26,677 nt of DNA from Clostridia bacterium (GCA_900766045.1 CAAFTW010000052.1:1-26677); one strand, 5' to 3'; numbered from the stretch's first letter, positions 7,462 through 14,780 are shown. The notes: generated by a model from the letters alone, not told the origin. Translations and numbers: made by a program.

Positions 7462-7820
7462 ATTATCCGTGTTCTTTCTGTGAAACTTGCGTTTTATTGT
7501 ATCGTTTCATATACAATTCTATTTCTTTTTGGTTGACCGGACGAGTGCATTTCAGCTGCCAGATTTTCTGTTCTCAGCAGACATTTTCTTTTCGGACAAA
7601 AGAAAAACGGACAAGAGATTTCCCCATTCAAAATCTGCCTGTCCGAAGCTTATTCCACTGGTCTTTACACTTTTGCCCTTGTCCCCTTATTCTCCTTTTT
7701 CTATGATGAAGCCAGAAGCATCCGGTCTGTCTGAAACCGCATGCTGAAAAATCAGCAGTCTGACAGGGTGCTGAAAGGAAGCATCCGTCAGGCCGCAGAA
7801 GATCAGAAAGGAGGTAGAAA
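7462..7820. other. AT-rich intergenic stretch upstream of the micro-ORF
   Basis: No supported gene. Open frames on both strands here show no family resemblance and no ribosome binding site. Inverted repeats visible: TTCGGACA (7591-7598) with TGTCCGAA (7640-7647), and the hairpin TGCTGA-AAAA-TCAGCA around 7743-7758. A weak plus-strand promoter, TTGCGT then TATACA 17 bases later (about 7487-7515), could serve the micro-ORF at 7821, but it matches only three and four of six bases. Confidence 0.4.
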
Positions 7821-7922
7821 ATGAGCGATTTCTGTTCCCTCTGCGGGAACATCAACGGAAACCGGACATTTAAAGGAGGCGTCATCTGCAGAGACTGTCT
7901 GTCGTCCGGTCCATGCATCTGA
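7821..7922 (+). CDS. 33-residue double-CxxC (Gin-like) putative zinc protein
   Basis: A short ORF preceded by AAAGGAGGT, five bases before the ATG, the strongest ribosome binding site in the window. The peptide has CSLC at residues 5-8 and CRDC at 23-26, plus Cys32. Spacing C-x2-C-x14-C-x2-C with a Gly-Gly-Val-Ile-Cys turn is that of a treble-clef or zinc-ribbon knuckle. From memory it resembles the N-terminal half of Gin/CsfB, the small anti-sigma-G factor of Bacillota (CxxC, then Phe-Ile-Cys-x-x-Cys), but lacks the C-terminal half of that roughly 60-residue family. It is alone on the plus strand between relQ and the RluD-type gene. The frame resumes right after its TGA (7920-7922) with ATG (7923), giving 52 more codons of unconvincing composition. 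It could be an intact microprotein or the remnant of a longer gene. Gin kinship is only a suggestion. Confidence 0.55.
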   Translation: MSDFCSLCGNINGNRTFKGGVICRDCLSSGPCI

Positions 7923-7951
7923 ATGAAGAGATCTGCATTCCGGATCTCAGC

Positions 7952-7969
7952 TGCCGGACGATTCCGGCA
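7952..7969. repeat. Perfect 7-bp hairpin downstream of the micro-ORF
   Basis: TGCCGGA (7952-7958) and TCCGGCA (7963-7969) pair around CGAT. It lies 30 bases after the micro-ORF stop. No T-run follows, so it is only a possible weak stop for that transcript. The rest of 7923-8147 holds further CCGG-rich partial repeats but no supported gene. Confidence 0.4.
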
Positions 7970-8133
7970 CAGACCGTCATGGAACAGCCAGGCAGAAACT
8001 GCCTGCCGTATGTCTGATCCGGCAGGAAATTCTGGATTCCGGCAGATCTCCAGCTGTATCAATAGAAGAAAACGAAATTGAAAGCCGGTCACTGTCATGA
8101 ACACACACGTACGACTTACCGGTCTGCCGGAGT

Positions 8134-8154
8134 CCGCTGCTTTCCGTTCAGCGG
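8134..8154 (-). terminator. Short hairpin over the stop codon of the RluD-type gene
   Basis: CCGCTG (8134-8139) and CAGCGG (8149-8154) form a six-base stem that overlaps the TGA at 8148-8150. It is the only hairpin at the 3' end of the lspA-rluD unit. There is no T-run, so the terminator call is weak. Confidence 0.3.
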
Positions 8155-9098
8155 TTATCTCTCAGATACTCCAGAACCTTCTCAAACGCATACGGAAGCG
8201 GAGCTGTAAACTCCATATACTTTCCGGTCCGCGGATGATTGAATCCCAGAATTTCTGCATGAAGGAGCTGTCCGTTCATTCTGGACACCAGCTGTGCCAT
8301 CTGCCCTTTCCAGGTCTTTCTGGATCCATACATAGGATCACCGACCAGAGGATGCTTCATGTAAGCCATGTGTACACGGATCTGATGGGTTCTTCCTGTC
8401 TCCAGCTGACAGGCAATCAGGGTGCAGAAGCCAAAGCGCTCCAGAACGTGAAAATGCGTGACTGCGTGCTTTGGATTCTCTCCGTTCACGCTGCGCTTCA
8501 TGCGGTTTTTCCTGTCCCTACCGATGGGCGCGTCAATCGTTCCGTCATCTTCTTTGATATTATCCTGGACCAGAGCGATGTACTGCCTTCTGATGGAATG
8601 CACGTATAACTGGTCAGCAAGACTTCTATGCGCGTCATTGTTCTTCGCGATCATGAGAAGCCCGCTGGTATCCTTATCGATCCGATGAACGATTCCCGGA
8701 CGAACATCTCCGTTTATATCAGAAAGATGATCCTTTCCCGGATAGTACAGAAGGGCGTTAACCAGCGTCCCGCTGTAATTCCCCGGTGCCGGGTGAACGA
8801 CCATTCCACGCGGCTTATTCACAACCAGAACATCCTCATCTTCATAGACAATGTCCAGTGGAATATTTTCTGCTTTGATCTCAAAATGTTCCTGCTGGGG
8901 AATCCGGAGATGTACCTGCATGCCTTCCATGACTTTTTGTTTTCCGGCACTCACATCCTCATGGTCCACATAGACGTTTCCCAGTTCAAAAAGCTTCTTC
9001 ACCTGTGAACGGGAATAAGACGGCAGCCTGTCTGTGATTCCCTTATCCAGCCGTTTTCCGGCCTCTTCACTGCTGACTTTAAACTTATATTCCCGCAT
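8148..9098 (-). CDS. rluD: RluA/RluD-family 23S rRNA pseudouridine synthase
   Basis: Isomerises specific uridines in 23S rRNA to pseudouridine. An N-terminal S4 RNA-binding domain (residues 1-65, GKRLDKGITDRLPSYSRSQV) precedes the catalytic domain. That domain carries VVNKPRGMVVHP and the active-site loop HRIDKDTSGLL with catalytic Asp141. A further motif is GRTHQIRVHMAY near 245. The 316-residue length is usual. Its start codon overlaps the lspA stop in TAATG (9100-9096), so translation is coupled to lspA; AGGAG lies about ten bases upstream inside lspA. The lspA-ylyB pair is conserved in Bacillota, and this is the ylyB equivalent. The exact target uridine cannot be read from sequence. Confidence 0.93.
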   Translation of the reverse strand: MREYKFKVSSEEAGKRLDKGITDRLPSYSRSQVKKLFELGNVYVDHEDVSAGKQKVMEGMQVHLRIPQQEHFEIKAENIPLDIVYEDEDVLVVNKPRGMVVHPAPGNYSGTLVNALLYYPGKDHLSDINGDVRPGIVHRIDKDTSGLLMIAKNNDAHRSLADQLYVHSIRRQYIALVQDNIKEDDGTIDAPIGRDRKNRMKRSVNGENPKHAVTHFHVLERFGFCTLIACQLETGRTHQIRVHMAYMKHPLVGDPMYGSRKTWKGQMAQLVSRMNGQLLHAEILGFNHPRTGKYMEFTAPLPYAFEKVLEYLRDNR

Positions 9099-9568
9099 TA
9101 TCTTCTTCTCCTGCTTCCGGAAGTCCTGCGGAAGCGCTCACCAAATAATACGTATACCGCAATCATCATGCAGCCAGTCGTAATCGCGATATCCGCAACA
9201 TTGAAAATAGGCGGGAAAAAACTGAAGCTGATCATATCCGTTACCCTGCCGAACAGAACACGGTCTGTCAGGTTTCCCAGTCCCCCCGCTGCAACCATAA
9301 TCAGCGCGTATTTACAGAAGGGATGCATATATTTATTTATCATGACAACGATCAGGACCGCCAGGATAACAACAATCGGAATCATCTCCAGAAGACGTCC
9401 GGATGATGAGAGAATGCCGAATGCGGCGCCCTGATTCTGAATATAATGAATGGAGAGAAGCCCGTGAATTACGGAGAACTGGTCTCCCGGCATCATATGG
9501 GAACGGATCAGGACCTTGCTTCCCTGATCCAGCGCATAGATCAATACCGCGGCTAATATATAACTCAT
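9098..9568 (-). CDS. lspA: Lipoprotein signal peptidase (signal peptidase II)
   Basis: Membrane aspartyl protease that removes signal peptides from diacylglyceryl-prolipoproteins. Four hydrophobic helices are visible. The conserved blocks are LDQGSK (Asp14), NQGAAFG, GGLGNLTDRV with catalytic Asp102 and FNVADIAI with catalytic Asp126. The tail after the last helix is very basic (RRTSGSRRRR), fitting a cytosolic end. Length 156 is typical. The ATG at 9568 has AAGGA about ten bases upstream. It overlaps the following pseudouridine synthase by one base and lies 109 bases after divIVA, behind an 8-bp hairpin. Confidence 0.95.
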   Translation of the reverse strand: MSYILAAVLIYALDQGSKVLIRSHMMPGDQFSVIHGLLSIHYIQNQGAAFGILSSSGRLLEMIPIVVILAVLIVVMINKYMHPFCKYALIMVAAGGLGNLTDRVLFGRVTDMISFSFFPPIFNVADIAITTGCMMIAVYVLFGERFRRTSGSRRRR

Positions 9569-9604
9569 ACGAAAAATTTCCTTAAATTTCTTTATTCTGC
9601 AGAA

Positions 9605-9632
9605 ATCGCGAGACAGAACAGTGCCTCGCGAT
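9605..9632 (-). terminator. Hairpin between divIVA and lspA
   Basis: ATCGCGAG (9605-9612) and CTCGCGAT (9625-9632) form a perfect eight-base stem with a twelve-base loop. On the minus strand TTTCT follows, a poor T-run. A second small palindrome, TTCATC-TTGA-GATGAA, lies at about 9646-9661. Together they may partly separate divIVA from lspA transcription. No convincing promoter for lspA is visible after them. Confidence 0.45.
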
Positions 9633-9677
9633 CTTCATGATCATTTCATCTTGAGATGAATGTATTACTCTGTTATT

Positions 9678-10736
9678 TTATTTATGTTTATCAAATTCTT
9701 TGAGAAAGTCATTTTTGTCCATGACTACGGTTTCGCCTTTTCCGCTGAAGAGTCTGCGCTCCGCATGAGACTTCTTTACCGCCGACTCATCCGGTGCGTC
9801 CTTAAGCCAGGAGGTATCCGGCTCATTGGAGGCCGCTCTGGACGGCTCTGTCCTTCTGCCTGCCATGACCGGTTCTTCAGAACCAAATTCATCGGTAACC
9901 TTATCTTTGGAAAATACCATCGTATGATCAGCGGAACCGCTGTTCTCATCGTCCTTAAACAGATCATCGAGGGTGTATTTCTCATAGGATCCGCTGTCTG
10001 AAGATGATTCCGTCTGACTGGAAGCATTCTTCAGTTCATCACGTCCGAAAACCATGGTATGGTCTGCGTTCTTTTCACGGCCGGATGCGGAATTCTGCTC
10101 ATTGCCAGGAACCGTGAACACCCTTGTCTCGTCCATTTTGTCGGAAGAAGGGACGCTGCGGCCGGACGGTGAAGAATAGCTGCTGCGGTCGGAGGAAATC
10201 TCTGCCTCACCGCTCTGCTGACGGTAATTTTCCGTGTTTCTTCTGTCCAGCTCGTCCATATCCGGAACGATTTCACCGAGATCGGCAAAAAGTTCTTCTA
10301 CAGTGGAATCCATGCGGCCCATCTCATCATTCAGGAACTGCTTGAAGCGGGAACGGAATCCGGCGAGCTTGTTTTTCATCTGCTCGCTCTGCTCGGTGTA
10401 GGTCGCAACAGAATCTTTGGCGTTTCTGGTGATGGTCTGGGCGTCCAGGTGCGCGTTCTTGATGATGACTTCCGCACGCTTTTCTGCACTCTCGGAAATA
10501 TCGCTCATCAGGCGCTTGGCCTGCTCCAGTGTGTTCATCACGGAATGCTCGTTCTTCTGCGATTCTTCCAGCCGGGATTTCAAGTCTTTATTTTCCTGTT
10601 CCAGACGCGATTTCTCTTCGATCAGGTTCTGATAGTCAATCGTGATGGCGTCTAAGAATTCGTCAACCTCGCGCTTGTTATAGCCGCGCATTGAGAGGCC
10701 GAACTGCTTTACCTGAATATCTTTAGGTGTTACCAT
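9678..10736 (-). CDS. divIVA: DivIVA-domain cell-division/polarity protein with repeated T-x-V-F/M tail motifs
   Basis: DivIVA senses curved membrane at septa and poles and recruits division or wall-growth factors. The N-terminal signature is clear: PKDIQVKQFGLSMRGYN, then KREVDEFLDAI. A heptad coiled coil runs to about residue 150. Residues about 165-352 are Ser/Asp/Glu-rich and probably disordered. This tail holds four spaced motifs: DETRVF (202-207), DHTMVF (225-230), DHTMVF (270-275) and GETVVM (334-339). They resemble phosphothreonine sites read by FHA domains, so control by a PrkC-type kinase is plausible but inferred. AGGAAG lies about six bases before the ATG. Length 352 exceeds the 160-250 usual in Bacillota. 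It follows ylmG by 23 bases; ylmH, often between them, is absent. Confidence 0.93.
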   Translation of the reverse strand: MVTPKDIQVKQFGLSMRGYNKREVDEFLDAITIDYQNLIEEKSRLEQENKDLKSRLEESQKNEHSVMNTLEQAKRLMSDISESAEKRAEVIIKNAHLDAQTITRNAKDSVATYTEQSEQMKNKLAGFRSRFKQFLNDEMGRMDSTVEELFADLGEIVPDMDELDRRNTENYRQQSGEAEISSDRSSYSSPSGRSVPSSDKMDETRVFTVPGNEQNSASGREKNADHTMVFGRDELKNASSQTESSSDSGSYEKYTLDDLFKDDENSGSADHTMVFSKDKVTDEFGSEEPVMAGRRTEPSRAASNEPDTSWLKDAPDESAVKKSHAERRLFSGKGETVVMDKNDFLKEFDKHK

Positions 10737-10759
10737 GCCGCTTCCTTTCTTATCACCGC

Positions 10760-11056
10760 TTACAGCAGAATCACGCCGAGAAGGCGGATTACCACTCTTT
10801 CTATGATTTCAATAAACAGAAACGCAACCAGCAGCGAAAAATCAAATATTCCTGTGTTGATGTTCAGACGGTACAGCAGCTTCCTGCAGGGAGCGACAAA
10901 AGGCTCCGTAAAACGGGAAAGTCCCATGTAGAACTTCGCCAGCCCGGAATGCATGTCACGGACGAACCAGCTGAGCAGGGCCTGAAGGATCATCGCCCAG
11001 ATTAACAGTTCACAGAAGAAATGCACTGCCGTTGCCAGTATGCTGTATAAATGCAC
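10760..11056 (-). CDS. ylmG: YggT/YlmG family membrane protein
   Basis: A 98-residue protein with two hydrophobic segments (about 5-32 and 68-97) separated by the family loop SRFTEPFVAPCRKLL. YggT/YlmG proteins are conserved near sepF and divIVA and are linked to division or envelope organisation; the molecular role is poorly defined. The start is GTG at 11056-11054, set by GGAGGT five to six bases upstream; there is no ATG in place. It begins three bases after the sepF stop, with its ribosome binding site inside sepF, so coupling is likely. Cluster context supports a role in division. Confidence 0.9.
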   Translation of the reverse strand: MHLYSILATAVHFFCELLIWAMILQALLSWFVRDMHSGLAKFYMGLSRFTEPFVAPCRKLLYRLNINTGIFDFSLLVAFLFIEIIERVVIRLLGVILL

Positions 11057-11059
11057 GTT

Positions 11060-11563
11060 TTACCTCCAAGGATTATCGTCTCTCTTCTCCTCTGTGCCGA
11101 AGTCGAAGTTGCCGTTCTCGGAAATCTGTCCGCCGGCAATATCTACGTTCTCCGGTGCGAAGATGAAGATGTTATTTGCGACTTTCTGTACATTTCCGTT
11201 CAGTGCGTATGTCGCGCCGCTGAGGAAATCAAAAATTTTTCTTGCAACTTCTGTTTCCAGTTTCTCGAGATTGATGATTACCGGACGTCTGCCCTTGAGG
11301 CTGTCCACCAGTTTAGGGCACTCATCGAATGTTTTAGGCTCGATCAGGATCAGCTTGAATTCACTGGATCCGGTCATGGAGAAACGACGCTCAGTCTTGG
11401 AAGGCGCTGCCGCTGTACGCGGACGGTCAGCCATCGCTGTCGGTCTTACTTCCTGTTTCTCTAATTTCTCCTTCTCGGCATCGATTTCTGCATCCGTAAT
11501 TTCTTCATCGTCATCGTACTCTTCAATTCCGATCAGTTTCTTCATGGAATCCCCTAAGCTCAT
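11060..11563 (-). CDS. sepF: SepF, FtsZ-binding membrane anchor of the divisome
   Basis: SepF polymerises, binds the FtsZ C-terminal tail, and tethers the Z-ring to the membrane by an N-terminal amphipathic helix. Here residues 1-13 (MSLGDSMKKLIGI) can form that helix. An acidic, disordered linker reaches about residue 65. The SepF core follows from about 68 to 150 (EFKLILIEPKTFDECPKLVDSL, then RPVIINLEKLE and a FDFLSGATYALNG segment with the conserved Gly). Length 167 is normal. AGGAGG lies about seven bases before the ATG and overlaps the end of yggS. It belongs to the contiguous yggS-sepF-ylmG-divIVA set. Confidence 0.95.
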   Translation of the reverse strand: MSLGDSMKKLIGIEEYDDDEEITDAEIDAEKEKLEKQEVRPTAMADRPRTAAAPSKTERRFSMTGSSEFKLILIEPKTFDECPKLVDSLKGRRPVIINLEKLETEVARKIFDFLSGATYALNGNVQKVANNIFIFAPENVDIAGGQISENGNFDFGTEEKRDDNPWR

Positions 11564-11574
11564 GTTAATCCTCC

Positions 11575-12282
11575 TTATTTCTCTTCGCTGCGGTAATCTC
11601 TCTTACCAAAAATAGCAGTGCCTACACGCACCATATTCGATCCTTCTTCAATGGCAACTTCATAATCATTCGTCATGCCCATGGACAGATACTTAAAGTC
11701 TATCCGGTCATTATGCTCTCCCGCATTGTAACGGTCATAAATCGCCTTTGCCTTGCGGAATACCGGACGGCAGTCTTCAGGATCAGCCTCGTACGGAGCG
11801 ATGCACATCAGTCCGCAGATCTGAATATGCGGGCAGTTCTCGGCAATATCCTTAATCAGCCCGTCTACGTCTGTCTCTTCAACACCGAACTTGCTGTCCT
11901 CATGCGCGGTATTGACCTGAATCAGAATTTTACAGACCATATCGTGCTGGGCTGCACGCTTTTCAATCTCCTTCGCCAGATGGAAGCTGTCTACAGAATG
12001 AATCAGGCAGACCTTATCGATAATCTGACGGACCTTATTGGTCTGCAGATGACCGATCAGATGCCAGCGGACCGGTTTAACGTCATCGTATTTTCTCAGT
12101 ACTTCCTGTACCTTGTTTTCTCCGATATCTGCCGCACCTGCGTCAATCGCTTCGTTCATCTCATCTGCCTCATGCAGCTTGGTTACGGCAACCAGGGTAA
12201 TATCTTCTGGTTTTCTGCCGGATTTCTCCGCTGCTCTGGCAATATTTCTGCGTACTTCTTCAAGATTTGTCTTAATCGACAT
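11575..12282 (-). CDS. yggS: PLP homeostasis protein (YggS/YlmE/PLPBP family)
   Basis: Single-domain TIM-barrel PLP-binding protein that buffers pyridoxal phosphate and affects amino-acid and keto-acid balance; no catalytic reaction is firmly known. The PLP lysine is Lys35 in LVAVTK. Other family blocks are DIGENKVQE, RWHLIGHLQTNKV, GLMCIAP and LSMGMTNDYEVAI with the Arg-rich phosphate-site EGSNMVRVGTAIFG. Length 235 is typical. It ends 11 bases before sepF, the standard Bacillota arrangement (ylmE-ylmF). The ribosome binding site AGAGG before the ATG is modest. Confidence 0.95.
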   Translation of the reverse strand: MSIKTNLEEVRRNIARAAEKSGRKPEDITLVAVTKLHEADEMNEAIDAGAADIGENKVQEVLRKYDDVKPVRWHLIGHLQTNKVRQIIDKVCLIHSVDSFHLAKEIEKRAAQHDMVCKILIQVNTAHEDSKFGVEETDVDGLIKDIAENCPHIQICGLMCIAPYEADPEDCRPVFRKAKAIYDRYNAGEHNDRIDFKYLSMGMTNDYEVAIEEGSNMVRVGTAIFGKRDYRSEEK

Positions 12283-12300
12283 CTAAAAAAGACCTCTTTT

Positions 12301-13284
12301 CTATTTTCCATGCCGCAGAATCGTATCATAATTTTCTACGGTATCAACCAGTTTTCCATTCTTGTCGACAAAACTCGACTGCGAAACCGCGGACTGCGTT
12401 CCGTCTGTGGCCAGCACATTAATCGGGGTAAACTCGTATTTTCCGGCCTTCTGACGGACATATACCCCCTTTGTGCCTTTCTTTTTAACGATGCTCTCAT
12501 TCGGAATAATGAGGCCGTCTGTCTCTGACATCGTCACGGTTACCTGCGCTGTACGCTCGGATGCGAAACGGTCATAGTAGTAGTCGGTGGAAATGATCAG
12601 ACGGACGGATCCGCCCGTTTTCTTTACCGACTGCACATCGCCGTATATGGACTTTCTCTTGTCGATACGAATTTTCAGCTGTTCGCCGGCTGTATAGCGC
12701 TTCGCGTGAGAGGAGTCGACGAACATGACGATGTACCACTTACTGCGGTCTGCCACCTTGAACACCGGCTCATTCTTCTTCACCTTGGAACGCTTCAGCG
12801 AGACAACATAGTCATTCGTCAGCGATTCATACCAGCTCTTTGACTTATCGGCCATATTATCAGGCGTAAGTCTGTATTCATATCCGTCTGCACTGTAGCT
12901 GACTACGCCCTCGTCTTTGGTTTTATAGGTGGAGAAAACTCCACGTCCGTTCAGGCGGTGCATCAGTTCTTTAAACTGCTCACTGTGTTCACCAGAGCTG
13001 CTTCCGTTGACTTCCAGCACACGGACTCCCTTTCTGACCAGGCTTCCGTCTGAAATGTAACGGTTCACTGTGCCTCCTGATTCTGCCCGGTACACCCGCT
13101 CGTTTCTGACCAGATATCCCGTGCCGGAATCCTCAACCTTCAGACTCCCGTATTTCACCGTATATGTTGAACGCAGCGCTCCGGTCAGAGACGGGATCGC
13201 ATAGACGATCACGCATAATAAAATGAATAAGAAGATCCAAATCAGCAAGACCGGATGTTTTCCCAGATGTAATTTTCTCTTCAT
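12301..13284 (-). CDS. HlyD-like membrane-anchored protein of the division cluster
   Basis: A 327-residue protein with a basic N-terminus and one transmembrane helix (about residues 11-32, VLLIWIFLFILLCVIVYAI). The rest is extracytoplasmic and built like periplasmic adaptors: a lipoyl/biotinyl-like strand set (GSLKVEDSGTGYLVRNERV, then ESGGTVNRYISDGSLVRKG), a short helical region, and a beta-barrel (LKIRIDKRKSIYGDVQSV). The closest description is an HlyD-family efflux adaptor. No ABC transporter or outer-membrane partner lies nearby, and it directly precedes yggS-sepF. A role at the division site is therefore possible but unproven. I choose the ATG at 13284 for its GGGAGG five bases upstream; an ATG at 13299 is also plausible. 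A candidate promoter lies at 13319-13347. Confidence 0.7.
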   Translation of the reverse strand: MKRKLHLGKHPVLLIWIFLFILLCVIVYAIPSLTGALRSTYTVKYGSLKVEDSGTGYLVRNERVYRAESGGTVNRYISDGSLVRKGVRVLEVNGSSSGEHSEQFKELMHRLNGRGVFSTYKTKDEGVVSYSADGYEYRLTPDNMADKSKSWYESLTNDYVVSLKRSKVKKNEPVFKVADRSKWYIVMFVDSSHAKRYTAGEQLKIRIDKRKSIYGDVQSVKKTGGSVRLIISTDYYYDRFASERTAQVTVTMSETDGLIIPNESIVKKKGTKGVYVRQKAGKYEFTPINVLATDGTQSAVSQSSFVDKNGKLVDTVENYDTILRHGK

Positions 13285-13318
13285 CCTGTCCTCCCTCATT
13301 TTTTTCCTCTTACACTCC

Positions 13319-13347
13319 ATTTTACAACAATATACAGGCTTTTTCCA
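13319..13347 (-). promoter_or_regulatory. Candidate promoter for the HlyD-like/division cluster
   Basis: On the minus strand, TGGAAA (13347-13342) and TAAAAT (13324-13319) are 17 bases apart, in the 72 bases between trmD and the HlyD-like gene. The -35 match is four of six. It would let the division genes be expressed separately from the ylxM-trmD group; read-through from trmD remains possible because no terminator is visible. Confidence 0.45.
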
Positions 13348-13355
13348 CGAAATTC

Positions 13356-14114
13356 TTATTTTCCTTGTTCATCCTCAGAACCCTCAGAAATCACCTTGTC
13401 CAGAACTTTTCTTTCTGGACGGGTCAGTTCCTCCCTTCTGAGAAGAAAGTCCTGAAAAAGGTCCGGCCTGCGTTCCTTCGTCAGGCGCAGTGCCTGCTCC
13501 AGTTTCCAGAGATGAATCAGCTGGTGATTTCCGTTCAACAGAACCTCCGGAACATCCAGTCCTTCAAATGATCTGGGCTGTGTGTACTGCGGATATTCCA
13601 GAAGTCCGGAATATACGGACTCATCCACCGCCGCCTCTCTGCTGGCCAGAACGCCCGGGATCATCCGCGCCACTGCATCGATCATCACCATGGACGCCAG
13701 TTCTCCTCCGGTCAGAACATAGTCCCCGATGGAGACCTCCTCGCAGTTCCAGTAATCTAAAACCCGCTGATCGACACCTTCATAGTGACCGCAGAGAATG
13801 ACGACCTCTTCTTCCTGCGCCAGATTTTCAATCAGATTCTGGTCCATCAGCTTTCCTCTCGGAGACATGTAAATGACGCGCTTATTCTGTGCCCCGACAG
13901 ACTTCATCGCGCCCCAGAGCGGCTGCGCCATCAGCAGCATGCCCTGTCCGCCTCCAAATGGCATGTCATCGGTTTTTTTATGTTTATCTGTACTGAAATC
14001 CCGGATGTTGACCACGTTGAAATCGATCAGGCCCTTTTTCACGGCCCGGCCGACCATACTCGTATTTACTGCGGAAAACATATCCGGAAACAGTGTCAGG
14101 ATATTAAATTTCAT
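13356..14114 (-). CDS. trmD: tRNA (guanine-37-N1)-methyltransferase
   Basis: Methylates G37 next to the anticodon of several tRNAs using S-adenosylmethionine, preventing +1 frameshifts. The SPOUT trefoil-knot motifs are complete: LTLFPDMF at the N-terminus, DDMPFGGGQGM, VILCGHYEGVDQRV and EVSIGDYVLTGGELASMVM. A C-terminal helical domain follows. Length 252 is typical. The ribosome binding site is weak (AGGA at about 13 bases). It is last in the ylxM-ffh-rpsP-khpA-rimM-trmD run. rplS, which usually follows trmD, is absent; the next gene is the HlyD-like one. Confidence 0.97.
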   Translation of the reverse strand: MKFNILTLFPDMFSAVNTSMVGRAVKKGLIDFNVVNIRDFSTDKHKKTDDMPFGGGQGMLLMAQPLWGAMKSVGAQNKRVIYMSPRGKLMDQNLIENLAQEEEVVILCGHYEGVDQRVLDYWNCEEVSIGDYVLTGGELASMVMIDAVARMIPGVLASREAAVDESVYSGLLEYPQYTQPRSFEGLDVPEVLLNGNHQLIHLWKLEQALRLTKERRPDLFQDFLLRREELTRPERKVLDKVISEGSEDEQGK

Positions 14115-14282
14115 CTTGCTCTTTTCCTTTTGTCCCCTGAATGCCTGCAGTCAGACAGCAGGAATTGTTTCAGCTGCGCATGCGTGAAACACAGAAAGCA
14201 GACTGCGCACGGCCAGGTCATTCCCAAAAATGCCCTGTCCTATCAATCGCATCGCCTATTTACAATTTACAATTCCTATTGC

Positions 14283-14780
14283 TTATCCAAGCATTCCCTC
14301 GATCAGATGGACGCGGATCGTCTTCTGTTTCAGGTCCACATCGTGAATAAACGATTTCACTCCCGGAATCATCGCCTCGCCGCCATCTTCAAGCGCCACA
14401 ACGTAAATGTCCTGCGGCCTGTCTGTCAGAATGTCTTTCACTTTTCCAATTACTTCTTCTGTGTCCTCGTTTACGACATTAAGCCCGATCAGGTCGCGGA
14501 TATAGTAGGCGCCTTCCTCCAGCTCCTCCAAGTCCTCATCCGACATGAACACGCTGCGGCCGCGCATGCGCTCTGCCGCGTCCCGGTCGTCAATTCCGCT
14601 GACCTTCAGCACTGCCATATTCTTCTGGGTCCTGCTGCGCTCCAGCGGATATTCACTCTTATCGATCCACACACGCTCCAGACTCTGGAAGCGCTGCGGA
14701 GAGGAAGCATAGCTGTACACCTTCATCTCGCCCTTCAGCCCGACCGCGCTGGTAATTTTTCCGATTAAAATCTTTTCCAT
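14283..14780 (-). CDS. rimM: Ribosome maturation factor RimM
   Basis: Assists late assembly of the 30S head domain by binding ribosomal protein S19. The N-terminal barrel begins MEKILIGKITSAVGLKGEMKV, and the PRC barrel follows with YYIRDLIGLNVVNE and AMIPGVKSFIHDVDL. The frame has an upstream ATG at 14792, but the ATG at 14780 has GGGA seven bases before it and gives the usual family N-terminus; the product is then 165 residues. A terminator-like hairpin separates it from khpA. It precedes trmD by 168 bases, which hold an AT-rich direct repeat and a 6-bp inverted repeat (14167-14190) but no supported gene. Confidence 0.95.
   Translation of the reverse strand: MEKILIGKITSAVGLKGEMKVYSYASSPQRFQSLERVWIDKSEYPLERSRTQKNMAVLKVSGIDDRDAAERMRGRSVFMSDEDLEELEEGAYYIRDLIGLNVVNEDTEEVIGKVKDILTDRPQDIYVVALEDGGEAMIPGVKSFIHDVDLKQKTIRVHLIEGMLG

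Noticed and set aside
7913..8017. 34-codon plus-strand ORF overlapping the end of the micro-ORF
   Set aside because: No ribosome binding site; the Cys residues do not form a metal-site pattern.
7628..8104. 158-residue minus-strand ORF opposite the micro-ORF
   Set aside because: No ribosome binding site, no hydrophobic or domain pattern, erratic composition. The opposite strand has the better signal at 7821.
14181..14255. Possible 33-codon minus-strand ORF between rimM and trmD
   Set aside because: Opens at ATGCGATTG without a ribosome binding site and resembles nothing.
13785..14768. 327-residue plus-strand ORF
   Set aside because: Runs antisense through trmD, the intergenic gap and rimM; both minus-strand genes are certain.
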